From Sipunculus nudus (taxonomy: Eukaryota; Annelida; Sipuncula; Golfingiida; Sipunculidae), in NCBI GenBank assembly GCA_026874595.1, contig CM049312.1:25727956-25791955 (forward strand): a DNA stretch of 64,000 nt, written 5' to 3'. The notes below the pieces were generated by a model. That model made no database searches. It was not told where the DNA came from and saw only the letters and a list, made by a program, of their open reading frames with translations. Shown here piece by piece: positions 54,502 to 64,000 of this stretch; position 1 is the stretch's first letter, and each line of letters starts with the position of its first letter. The translations under genes and the position numbers were made by a program.

Positions 54502-57500
54502 AAAAATTAATAATCAGTATTATTAACTTTGGTTCTGCTTTTAAGTTTACTATGATATTGTTACTATGATATCTGTTCAAACCTGGTTCAGAATTAATTT
54601 ATACTGGAAACATAATACCATGCCTGCAAATCATTGCCCTTGCGCTTGAAGAGAAATTGACACCACTGAAAGTGTAGCATCAGTAATGGGGCGGATAAGA
54701 CAGATGAACAGATGTGGACTATTTTAGAAGTCTTCCCTCCTGACGGTAGGGGACTAATTATGGTGGGGAACTATAAATGACTGTTTTGTAGATCAGACAT
54801 CATTTCCCTTAAGTGAATGTCATAAATTTGACTCCCTTTTGAATATAAAGCCAACCACAGTACACATAAAACACAGACAAGGAAGAAACACCCACCAGAA
54901 CTCTAGGTTCCCAAGCGCTCTGAGATCGGCTTTTGAACAATGGACCAAGGAGCTCCTCGCAGACTTCCTTCACCTTGGCTTCAAGACCTGAATAGCAAAA
55001 TCAGATTTTTTTATATGATAAACAGTGAAATCATGCCTGACAACCATAGGACCACCCCCACAATGACAATCAGCCCAACTATTATGACCAGCCCCCATTA
55101 GGATGTTAACTCCCACTAAAACTGCCACTTTTTTGTCCAGGGATGTAATCTTCATAAAAACCTCATGCTTACATGGCGACTTTGACTTGTCACATGGATG
55201 GTGGTCTGATTCCCTGTATTTTATTTTATGCAGAAAAAGTCCTACATTGTTATGATTGCTTAGAGATCCTTGATGGACTTGAGTCTGTGATGGACTCCAC
55301 GTTTTGATAAATTAGGTCACAGTGACCTATCGGTATGTAAACATACTATGGGACTTACTTCAGTACATCCTTAAAATGCCTGTACTACTGCATAATTGTA
55401 AGTTAAAAGTTCATCTGTTTACAAAAGAGAGCTTGCCTTCTGGCTAAAGATGAGCAGAATAAAACAAAATTGTCTCCTTATAAGGGGGAACTCAACACTT
55501 TTTTCTACCAATGGAATTTCTTAGATATTTTGCACATGATACCTACATGGCATACTTTGTTAAATGATGAAATAAAATTTGGGGGTCAATATGCTTATTT
55601 TTGCAGTATATGATGTTGAAAATGGAAACTTATGGTGGGTTTTCATATATTATAACTAAGAGGGAAACAAAAGTTACATATTTTAGAAAACTGACCAATA
55701 GATTTTTCTTAATATCCCACATAAACATGCAGAATCAAGTATTAATCTTATAAAAAGACAAAATGTGTATGTCAATGGGTTAAATTTTAAATTTAATGAG
55801 AAATGTGAACATTTTGGAGATTACTAGTTTAGTAAACCCCCAAAGGTTGCACTGGTGATTGTGAGACAGAAAGCCGGCCAAGACATAAATAGCTACTGGC
55901 ATCAACAGCATGTAATCTGCTTTAAAAATGCCCAGGTCAAAAGAAATAAATATATGAGCACTCAAAACACCAGAATGAGCTGGAAGTGGGCAATAATAGG
56001 TTCACTAAGGGAAAATTTTTGTTGGGAAGCTCTGGTGTATAAACAAGGGACCCATGGGTCACGGCGCTCAGCTGTTATATATGATTAAAAAAATAAATGA
56101 GGCACATGCTGGTTTTGTGTGGTAATAAATATAAGCTGTATTATGGGTTGTTGGTGTTTAGCTTTTGTATGATTTGATAGATTCTTTGGAGACAGGGAAG
56201 AGATTGATTTCATTTATTTTATTAAAAAATGGAGTGCTATTGTCATACAGATTTTGACTTGGCCATATAACTGATAAGCAGCACATACAATTTTTTTTTA
56301 ATTTAATAGGAAATATTGTGCCAAATATAATTTTTATTAAAAATAATAAGAAAATCATGATTTTTTTAATAAAATATAACTGAAATGCTTATTAAAATAA
56401 TATTATAGAATATATTCATGAATGATTAAATCCTTATGTATATATGCTGTAAAAATTAAATCAATAGTGCTTACAAGAAAAAATGTGCCATTGCCAAAGT
56501 TGGACAAAATTTAAGGTATTGATTTTTTATTTATGCTAATAACTTGAAAAATATGCAAAATTCAGATCTAATTTTGGGTAAACAATTGAATCTTGATTAA
56601 ATAAAGTTATATTCCTGAAAAAAAGTCTCCACCTACAGCATTTCTCATGTTAAGTGAGCAAATATAATTCCTGATTTTAAAAAAATTGCATTATATTTGG
56701 GCCAATAACTTCAAAATAATACCCAATACTGACCTAATTTTTGGTATGTGCACAGAAAATGTATAGAAGAATATGAATACTAAATATGATCAAAAACAGA
56801 TTAGTGGTCTCTATATTAGGCAGCCTTGAAGTGTAACAATGGCTTTTTTATGGAAAAACGGAGGTTTTTCCTTAATATCTCGAAGGAACGAAGTCCTAAT
56901 GACCCAATTTTCGGTATGGTAGGAGATTTTGGGGACATCTAATGATATGCAGAATTTTGGATTAGTAGGTCCAATGGTTTTAAAACGTGCCCTGTTAATG
57001 GACGGACAGCCGGACGGACAAAGGACCATGACTATAGCTCAGATGACTTATAGTCAGCTGGGCTAAAAAGGGAGAAAATTCTCATTAATACAAAAAAGGC
57101 TCACATTTATGTTTACGTAATAAAACTATCAATATGCACCAAATTCATTTGTACAGCCACCTGTAAATCCAAAGTTTATGTAAGAATATAGAAGCACCCT
57201 CTGCACAGACCTACCTTCTTGAACAATGTAGCGTACAAAGGTCATCAGCCACGTCTTGTACTCTGATGCAGATTTCAAGGTCAAGCTGGCAGCGACCTGC
57301 TGTTCAAGGTGACTCAAGGTCAGAGCCTGCTGGTTTGTTGCTTTGGATTGGAATATCCTGTTTGCTTGGTTACCGCCCCTGGTGAAGAAGATTATTTGTG
57401 TATAACCTGTACCAGATGAAAGTCTCATACTAATACCAGTCAGCAAGTTAAGTGTGGTTAGAGATTGTGTAAAACATCTGGAAGTCAGGGGTTTACAAAA

Positions 57501-60500
57501 TACAATGCTGCGAGACTGAATCACAAAGAATCATTAAAATTACATTAATGTTATCACAAAGGTATGGATATCATGCAGATAACTATGACTGAGTTCTAAA
57601 TGTTACAACCCATGTGTAAAACCAGTCAATTTGTAAACCGCCTGAAATTTTCAGTCAATATGTATATTGCCTGATAAATGTGACTAAAATTTTCAGGCAC
57701 TTTACAAATGGACTGTAGTAATTATTTACACATGGTAATTTCTCACCTCTGTTTATAATCCTGTATCCTGGCGAGTGTTCCCTGTAGTCTGGAGTCCTGA
57801 GATGTCATACAGCTGTGGTGGTCTGAGTGCATGAACACCTTGTCAGACTTGTCACACAACAAAGCCCTGCAAAACCATGTGTCAGCATACCATGAGATTT
57901 GTTATATAACAACACCCTGCAAAACTAATATTGTAGGTGTAATTTTGCATTCTTTAAGTGTTTTCTTCACACTAGTATATATTGAAAAGTTAACCAGTGC
58001 AAAATAGTTAACTCATTTAAATGCTTTATATGGCCTGTCATCGGTGTTTTAATCATTAATTGTGCAGGGTACCAGTCCAGTCCTGCCTTATATTACTTAT
58101 TTAAGGACTCTCAAGGCAAATATGACAGCTGATTATATGCTCATGGCAGGTTACAAGTCCATGAGTGATGTTATTTGCCCTTATCTCCTATTAGTTCCCT
58201 GCGGGTCATGCCATAATCATGAGATGTTCATGTTATAGGCAAACACATGCAGCCTCCGTAGGAAAGTTTTGAATGTGTGGACCGGAACAGCCAAATTGGT
58301 TGTGTTAGCGGATGGTCACATTAGCATCTTCATTTTTAATGACCATTTACATTAGTCTGGGACCAGCAAAAGTTGTCATCTTAGCATGGGTAAAGGTGAC
58401 AGCAAGGAAGTCATCAGGCGAGATGTCACTGTATGTGAACTCACTTCCTTTCAGACATGTTACATGACAACACCCTGCAAAATCTACTAAGATTATCACT
58501 TCATTAAAGTACACAATAATATTTAATGTTTACAAAAGGATGACTTTCACAGGTCTCCAACCAGGCTCCTGAATATATAGGAATTTATAAGGACCTGAAA
58601 CAAAAATTTAAGAGTTTTCAGCAAATCATATAGGAAAAATATGTTTTCAATGGATAATCATAGTTTAAAGGTAAATTACATGACCATCTATTATCCACAT
58701 TTTCTAAAGGTCTGTTTTATTGGGTTAGATGGCTGCACTTGGACGACTGCATCACTCACATGGAGACTTTAACAAAAGAACTGCATGTTTTGACAACAAC
58801 AAGTTTATGTAACAATAATTATACAGTAATGATAATTATGTTGGACACACAATTGTGCAGTAAAAAGTTATATCCAAATAAAGGTCTAAATGCTGGAAAT
58901 ATTGGAGATATAGGAGTCAGTCAGAGCCCTACTTTCATTAATCAAAGTTTCCACTTTTGCGTATGACACAGTGCATCTGTTCCAAGCAGGAAGTCAAACC
59001 AAATGTAAAGTCTTATTCCTGTTTTCCAGTACCCTGAAATAAATGGAGATAACTACTACTGTTGAATGTAGGTCTGTTTACTTATATACCTTAGACTACA
59101 TGTATCAATTTAATAATCGAAGATAACCACATGTGCTTCATCTAGGGCTGATACACTGTTTCATGAAGGGGTTAAATTTGAGCACTGTTTTGCTTTGAAC
59201 ACAGGACTTATATTTAAACTAGAAATCTGCATTCTCAGGAATGCAAGCCTGCACCATGTGGAAAGTCCCTATTGTGAGATGATCCCCAACCTATGTTTGC
59301 ACTCACTTATTATTTCTTCATTTGCTTATTCCCAAAAAGAACAGAAAATTTCATAAGATTTTGTTCATGACTGCGTGTGTTACATTGTGAACAAACACAC
59401 ACGAACCGGGATGAAAACATACCCTCCTGGTGGAGGCAACAAATGACAGCAGTAACGTAAACCTTACCAGCATCCCAGCTCTGTCTGGAAAGTGTAGACT
59501 TTACAGTTACTGAGGGTAAGCACAGGCACACCTTGATCTGTTAACATGGACTTTGCTATTTTCACTTCCTTATCTGAAAAAAGACAAAACATTCCTATGT
59601 ATAAATTATCAACTAAAAAGGAGTTAATCACATGAAAGCAAACCAAAGTACATTGCCAAGATAACTCTATGTAATGGCACAGACATTTCTTAGGTGTGAA
59701 TAAGCATGAGAAAAATATATTCAATCCGAGAGGCTTAAAGAAACAAGATTAAAATGCAAACTCTTGACTAATAACTGAGATTCAACATAATATATACAGT
59801 TAAAGGTTATATATCTATTATAGGCTTCATCAGTAACTAACTACCATAAGTATGTTTTTACTAGAATATCATACTTTATGAATTTTTTGATTCCTTTGTT
59901 TGCATAGAGACAGAGTTTATATTTTGCAGAAGTAAGACTAAGAAACAGGAAAATCTCACTGATCATATTAAGTTAAAATTAACCAAGAAATAACTGAATT
60001 CAAGGCAAACCATTGTGAAAGAGTGGCAAATAAGATAAAGAAAGCTAACAGACTCAAACAAACTCAGTATAGCTAGCCTCAGTTAACCCTTCTGTCTAAT
60101 TTTTGATGTATATAGAACTGATTAGACACACACAGACTCACCTGGTATTATGGCAGATAAAGACTCATTTTTTATCACAGCTGAGGGAATCTTTGTGTTC
60201 CTGAAATAATGAGGTGGCATTGGGATTCCAATATGACAAATATCTAATTAATAATTAACAATCTGGTATAAACAATACAGAAATTATAAGCAGGCATTTT
60301 CTCCGCAAATGTCTCTCATATAACAGTAAGGAATTATTGTTAACCCTTTTATCTTAATCTATACACTCAATATTTTACTAACAAAAAATATTGCAAAATA
60401 TTCTATATCAGTTTTTAATTTTATAGCAGGCAATATATTTTACAAAGAAATATCAGCTGCAATTTAAAACAGACCAGCAATATAAATTCTTAAACTAGGG

Positions 60501-63500
60501 CCAAAAAATGTATGGTTCCAAGGCATTTTTTTTTTCAGAAAGTTTTGCGAGTGGGCAATATTTTATTTTTACCTTATATGTATGTTGTGATAAAAAAGTC
60601 ATATGATCAGGGAAAAGCATAAAAGTAACAGAATTATTTTGCTAAAAAGGTAAAAGCGCTACATAACAAAGGAAATCTTATCAAAATTGTATTATATTAT
60701 CTTCTTGAAAAATGAAATTGACGCGGGCTGTGCCTGAGAACCATACCTTTTATTTTTTTTGGCCTATGATTATTTTTTATACATTTACTCATACTCGCTG
60801 ACCACAGATACATGTTTTTTGTCGACCTTACCACACAAAGGTGCTGCCTTTTGAAGTAATAGCCATTACATAATGGTTGCTGCAATGTAAAATGGAAACT
60901 TTCGAGTCCAACACAAGATGAAGACCAAGACGACAGCCACTGGCAGAGAATATTACGATACTGTTGTCATCACAAGCTGCACATGTGTAGTCCCTGAAAA
61001 GAAAAAGTTTATACTTAGAACTCACGAGTCAATCAATATGGCATGACTTAATTGTAAATCTCTCTGACAGTGATTCAGGTATCATAATTGCTTGGACTCT
61101 CACTTGCTTGGACCCTCAACAATCCTAAGTCAGCTAATTTTTTGTTTAGCAACCATGTAAAAAATATACTGTTGCACACTTCATCACCAGGAAAATATCA
61201 GGATCTTAGGGGAAAAGGAGAGCTCAACACCCTGGCATAGGTAAACACCTGTGCCGGGAATGCTAGCATAGACTTTACACAATGACCTAACTCCTGCATA
61301 AAGAGGTATAGGGGAGAAAACAATGTGAGAGGTTAACTCTGGCACTTCTTTTCAAGAAATAAGCGAATATTTTTTCAAAAATATTTCCCAGATTGGTGGA
61401 AAAAGAGGATGTTGTTCACCCATCAAGTTGAATATGTGTGAGCAGAGTAAAAATTCAATCAATCTCATATATTATGTTTTAAGGAAAAATGCAATTTTAC
61501 ACATTTCCTGATAGCTGTGACACCAGGTTAATTTTCAGTCAAATCATTTTTAAGAACATAAAATAAACAAGTTTTGCTGACATTAGGCAAACAAGGGTGT
61601 GTTGCTCTCTTGTTTCTGCAGTTTTTGGATCAGTTTACGTAGACATGTTTGATGTAAAGATACAGTTTGTGTTGGTCTTTTGAATATACTGATATTACCC
61701 AATATCCAGCCCTATCAACTTCTATGATAAGTGCGATTCTGCGCGGATTGGCCGAGCTATTTATTGTAGCTGTAGCACCAGTAATGTATGCTGATATAAA
61801 TAACCTTTATTAAAAGTCAACATTGAATATGTTTGTGGGTTGGTCTATGTTTGTTCTCAGACACCTACCCACTGCTGGCTACAGCCAGTATTTTTGACGT
61901 CATGGCCGCCTCCCACGCCAGCTGTCCAGCCTGTAGACATTCCAGTTTGTGGAGTGTGACCTGACCTGCAGTGATCCCATTTTTGACTTGTAGCACCACT
62001 GACGTTGTTGTACCTGCTCTCCCTGATACCTGCCAACACACAGTGAAAAGGTCATAAAAACCCCAGTCACACAAACCTTGTTGTTCATAAACATGTGACC
62101 CATGGGTCATGATGCTTATCAGAAATGTTTCATTAAATAGGCAAGGTAGCTTTTTTGTATCAAAAGAAGGGCATAGTTATTGGATATCAGGTGGCTTCAC
62201 AGACAGTGAGCTGAATTTCATAGTCAAACTGGAAACTGGAAAACATACCAAGGGGGGCAATGGCGGAAATTATGGGGGGGAGGGAGGGGGAGTGAAGAAG
62301 GAGGGATAGAACTGGCCATGCGTCAAGGAATCTTATAATACAGAATTAATTACACTTCCAAAACACTATTTATGCCGCAATTTCACACTGCAGTCATTCA
62401 AGATCTCCTTTGCTTTATCCACTACTTGGTATAGCAGGTTTTCAGGGCCAAAAATTGTGATCAGAATTATAAGAGCATAGTATTACACTGTGCATCAATC
62501 GAATGAGAGCATGGCGTCAAGGATTTGAAACTTGGAGCTGGATGCACAATGCAATACCACTCTTTCATTGGTCTGATTACAATGCTTTGTCCTGTGCCAG
62601 CCCTAATGGTGAAACCTGGAGATTCTGACTATAACAAATTCGTGGAATTTATATTCCCATCTTCCACCTTTTGTCCCCTGCTTGCCCTATCAATATGCTT
62701 TAGTTTTTACTGTTCACTAAAGATGTCTCCACGTCATAGTGGATGTGTTTTAGTTTTCACTGCCCCCTGAAGATGTCTCCACATGTCATAATTTTTGGTT
62801 GTGAATTAAAAACCAAAGGGGAATTTTTTTTGTTTTATTTTTGAGCCGCTGATCATATATTTTCAGACAGACACTCCAAAACCAATCCCAACCAAGGTAT
62901 GCATGATAGCAATCCCTAACCCAAATTCGAATGAAATCAGAGAATTTATTTATATAAGTTATCTCACAGCAAACAAAATCCTGATAGACAGACAGACAAA
63001 CCCAAATCAGTGTCCCCCTTTCTGAGGAAGCGGGGAACAAAAAGTAGCGTTTAAAGTGATGGAGGTTTAGAAAGACTGCAGTGTATAAGCACAGCATGAG
63101 AGCTGCACACTTCCAAAATTACTTTTATTTCCTGTCACAATACAGAGGCATGGAAAGTCATGCAATAAAGGAATACTTTTGGCCAAATCAGACAAATACA
63201 ATGGCTATTGATATCCAGGCAAGACCATGGAAAATGGTAAAAGGGCAAGTCTTACAATTCAACATGTTTAAAAGTCAACCGAGTTTATAATTATTGTTTA
63301 GAATCAAAATTCAAATACAGCCGGTGCACTGAAAGTAAACAACCAAATGACAGGCTCACGTAGAGGTCAGGTCAGTCCTGACGATCAATTGGTGCATTTC
63401 TATCACAGCTGGTTAAAGTTTATGTCATTTCTAGATAACCTCTCTTCTTGTTTTCAGTTCTATTTATTTTACGCAACACTGAATATAGCAACCATAACCA

Positions 63501-63779
63501 TAAAGACAGGGTATAACTAGGGTATAACATATACCCTTACAAGTGCTTACTTTGTAAGAGAATAAATACTTTTATCTAATATTAACCTGAATGAAATCAA
63601 GACTTTCCAGGCAGTAATAGGATTGAACACATAACAACACAAAGCTGGCTTAGGAAGAGATATATGATATATATATTTACTAATTTACTAATATTCACCT
63701 GAATTGTCTCGGAACCATCAATACTTGCAACTGGTAACTGGAGGCCTGACACCGCATGTACCACACGCTCATGTACAAC
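52053..63779 (-). CDS. HIRA: histone chaperone HIRA, C-terminal part (9 exons in window, 5' end off the right edge)
   Basis: Exons in transcript order: 63779-63699, 62029-61869, 60993-60832, 60200-60142, 59573-59468, 57866-57747, 57378-57215, 54987-54896, 52163-52053 (stop TGA). All introns are GT..AG and the phases join into 351 codons plus stop. The product matches the HIRA C-terminal domain: DYTCAACDDNSIVIFSASGC, SILHCSNHYVMAITSKGS, a TDQGVPVLTLSNCKVYTF strand, LEQQVAASLTLKSASEYKTW and finally VIGTNLKFQRLFTEYQEQLE. HIRA deposits histone H3.3 independently of replication, with UBN1 and CABIN1 and with ASF1 as histone donor. In the vertebrate protein the C-terminal domain trimerises and binds CABIN1. 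The WD40 propeller and the B domain are outside the window. The terminus is close to the vertebrate one. Convergent with TADA2A. Confidence 0.95.
52190..53661. mobile_element. pogo/Tigger-like MITE in the last HIRA intron
   Basis: The left end CAGTGAAACCTCGTTGTGTC and the inverse of the right end (CAATAAAACCTTGTTGTGTC) are ~25-bp terminal inverted repeats. TA flanks both sides (52188-52189 and 53662-53663). It contains a complete nested TTAA-type element at 52875-53379. Frames such as 52399-52590 are not transposase-like. Confidence 0.8.
52875..53379. mobile_element. TTAA-flanked MITE nested in the pogo-like element (copy 2)
   Basis: TTAA at 52875-52878 and 53376-53379 flank inverted ends AAAGGGGCCCAATCA and (inverse) AAAGGGACATAATCAGGA. 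TTAA target sites are typical of piggyBac-type transposases. The interior matches 20913-21669. Confidence 0.75.
53900..54028 (+). repeat. interspersed repeat ('AGTCCCC...GGGGGACTA' type), copy A
   Basis: GAGGCACAAATAGTCCCCTG, then AAGTGTGGCATCAGTGATGG, and the end AGAGCGGGGGACTAATAA. The outer AGTCCCC and GGGGACT pair as short inverted ends. Lies in the last HIRA intron. Confidence 0.6.
54300..54780 (+). repeat. same interspersed repeat, copy B, interrupted
   Basis: Shares GAGGCACAAATAGTCCCC (54310) and later GTGTAGCATCAGTAATGGGG (54671) and GTAGGGGACTAATTATGG (54746) with copy A. Between these lies about 300 bp of extra sequence (54360-54668) that includes an (AT)n tract, so this copy received an insertion. 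Confidence 0.55.
54449..54497. repeat. (AT)n microsatellite
   Basis: A pure AT-dinucleotide tract in the last HIRA intron. Confidence 0.9.
54896..54987 (-). CDS. HIRA: HIRA exon, eighth visible
   Basis: Encodes LEAKVKEVCEELLGPLFKSR and SQSAWEPRVL; acceptor GCTATTCAG, donor GTGGGT. Confidence 0.93.
55980..57127 (-). mobile_element. solo DIRS terminal repeat, split by an insertion
   Basis: 55985-56042 (GGGCAATAATAGGTTCACTA to GCTCTGGTGTATAAA) and 57068-57127 (GGGAGAAAATTCTCATTAAT to TTTACGTAATAAAAC) together match the right DIRS ITR at 42330-42450. The family element at 56043-57066 lies exactly between them. No DIRS coding sequence is nearby. HIRA intron. Confidence 0.75.
56043..57066 (+). 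mobile_element. interspersed repeat, GGGACC...GCTAAAA family (copy 6, clean insertion)
   Basis: Starts CAAGGGACCCATGGGTCACG and ends GACTTATAGTCAGCTGGGCT then AAAA, inside a DIRS ITR, so both boundaries are visible. The interior (56420-57010) is closely similar to 9200-9800. It contains a homologue of the early part of copy 2, so it is an internally deleted, about 1.02-kb version. No coding capacity. Confidence 0.75.
57215..57378 (-). CDS. HIRA: HIRA exon, seventh visible
   Basis: Encodes GGNQANRIFQSKATNQQALT, then LSHLEQQVAASLTLKSASEY and KTWLMTFVRYIVQE, strongly HIRA-like. Confidence 0.95.
57747..57866 (-). CDS. HIRA: HIRA exon, sixth visible
   Basis: Encodes ALLCDKSDKVFMHSDHHSCM and TSQDSRLQGTLARIQDYKQ. 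Acceptor TTTTGCAG, donor GTGAGA. Phases fit both neighbours; this segment varies in the family. Confidence 0.88.
57870..59460 (-). other. HIRA intron
   Basis: No exon or clear repeat was recognised here. The sequence 'aacaacaccctgcaaaac' recurs at 57901-57925 and 58467-58482 as an echo of the exon acceptor at 57860-57875, suggesting local duplications. Confidence 0.4.
59468..59573 (-). CDS. HIRA: HIRA exon, fifth visible
   Basis: Encodes KEVKIAKSMLTDQGVPVLTL and SNCKVYTFQTELGC(W); acceptor TTTTTTCAG, donor GTAAGG. Confidence 0.93.
60142..60200 (-). CDS. HIRA: HIRA exon, fourth visible
   Basis: Encodes (W)NTKIPSAVIKNESLSAIIP; 59 nt, acceptor TTATTTCAG, donor GTGAGT. The KNESLSAI strand matches KEESLHSIL in vertebrate HIRA. 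Confidence 0.9.
60832..60993 (-). CDS. HIRA: HIRA exon, third visible
   Basis: Encodes DYTCAACDDNSIVIFSASGC, RLGLHLVLDSKVSILHCSNH and YVMAITSKGSTFV(W), the core of the HIRA domain. Acceptor TCTTTTCAG, donor GTAAGG. Confidence 0.95.
61869..62029 (-). CDS. HIRA: HIRA exon, second visible
   Basis: Encodes VSGRAGTTTSVVLQVKNGIT, AGQVTLHKLECLQAGQLAWE and AAMTSKILAVASS. Acceptor GTTGGCAG, donor GTAGGT. Confidence 0.9.
62086..62125 (+). mobile_element. 5' end fragment of the GGGACC...GCTAAAA family
   Basis: TGTGACCCATGGGTCATGAT resembles the family start; only this short piece is recognisable. Confidence 0.3.
62800..63045 (-). repeat. interspersed repeat, inverted copy of 36495-36720
   Basis: On the minus strand it reads CCGCTTCCTCAGAAAGGGGG near its head, then GTCTGTCTGTC, AATTTGGGTTAGGGATTGCT and TTGGTTGGGATTGGTTTTGG, in the same order as the copy in TADA2A intron 8. 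HIRA intron. Confidence 0.65.
63699..63779 (-). CDS. HIRA: HIRA exon, first visible
   Basis: Encodes VVHERVVHAVSGLQLPVASI and DGSETIQ, 27 codons, phase 0 at both ends. Acceptor TTTGTTTCAG, donor GTGAAT. It lies in the less conserved stretch before the C-terminal domain; placement relies on the reading frame joining the next exon. Confidence 0.8.
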
Positions 63780-63875
63780 CTGAAACAAACACTGCATGTT
63801 ATACAGGCTCATGTACAACCTGAAACACAAACACTGCATGTTATACAAGCTCAAGTACAACCTGAAAAACAAACA
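63768..63875. repeat. tandem duplication of the HIRA exon acceptor, ~40-42 bp, 2.6 copies
   Basis: Units at 63768-63807, 63808-63849 and a partial at 63850-63875 each contain CTCATGTACAACCTGAAAC (or a near variant), which on the minus strand is GTTTCAG followed by the first codons of the exon. The two outer copies would read into TAA after about six codons. Confidence 0.85.
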
Positions 63876-64000
63876 TATCCTTAAATTATCATTCCTTCAG
63901 ATTTTAAGGTGGTATGATAGCATGATTCCCACTGATCAGCATGAAATTGACAACTTTTTTCTGATATCTTTGCAAGAAAGTATTCAATGTGGCCAAACTG

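Overview
This is a piece of an animal nuclear genome. Its genes are split by GT..AG introns, it is AT-rich, and it carries many microsatellites, long homopolymer-G tracts and dense transposable-element debris. The repeat style (GGAC-rich interspersed repeats, a DIRS element with close relatives, tRNA-like SINEs) fits a marine lophotrochozoan, most likely a mollusc. That placement is inference; the sequence alone does not give the species.

Three protein-coding loci are well supported. (1) Minus strand, 2083-4770: the long coding exon of a C2H2 zinc-finger protein with 23 fingers, in which a seven-finger block is duplicated. (2) Plus strand, 29142-46805: twelve coding exons of TADA2A (ADA2a, ATAC histone acetyltransferase subunit), apparently complete at 429 residues, with ZZ, SANT and SWIRM domains. 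(3) Minus strand, 63779-52053: the last nine visible exons (351 residues) of the histone H3.3 chaperone HIRA, ending in a clear stop; its WD40 half lies beyond the right edge. TADA2A and HIRA are convergent neighbours about 5.2 kb apart. An isolated exon at 19906-20064 looks like part of a multi-pass membrane protein, perhaps a GPCR, but no partner exons were found.

Mobile elements fill most of the rest. Intron 9 of TADA2A holds a nearly full-length but mutated DIRS-type tyrosine-recombinase retrotransposon (37828-42483) with inverted terminal repeats and the diagnostic internal complementary region. A 5'-truncated L2/CR1-like LINE follows it (43095-44445). Intron 1 holds a 638-bp hAT-type MITE with a perfect 8-bp target duplication. 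A pogo/Tigger-like MITE carrying a nested TTAA-flanked MITE sits in the last HIRA intron, 26 bp from the splice acceptor. A repeat family that starts near GGGACCCATGGGTCAC and ends in two interlocked palindromes occurs at least six times; one insertion into a solo DIRS terminal repeat fixes its ends.

The most unusual signal is a minisatellite of about 35 bp per unit (24480-25945, with remnants at 28985-29140). Its unit nearly matches the intron-exon junction and start-codon region of TADA2A's first coding exon, so the two appear to share an origin. No complete new gene system was recognised. The best candidates for undescribed biology are this satellite-exon relationship, the palindrome-ended repeat family, and the duplicated splice acceptor in HIRA.
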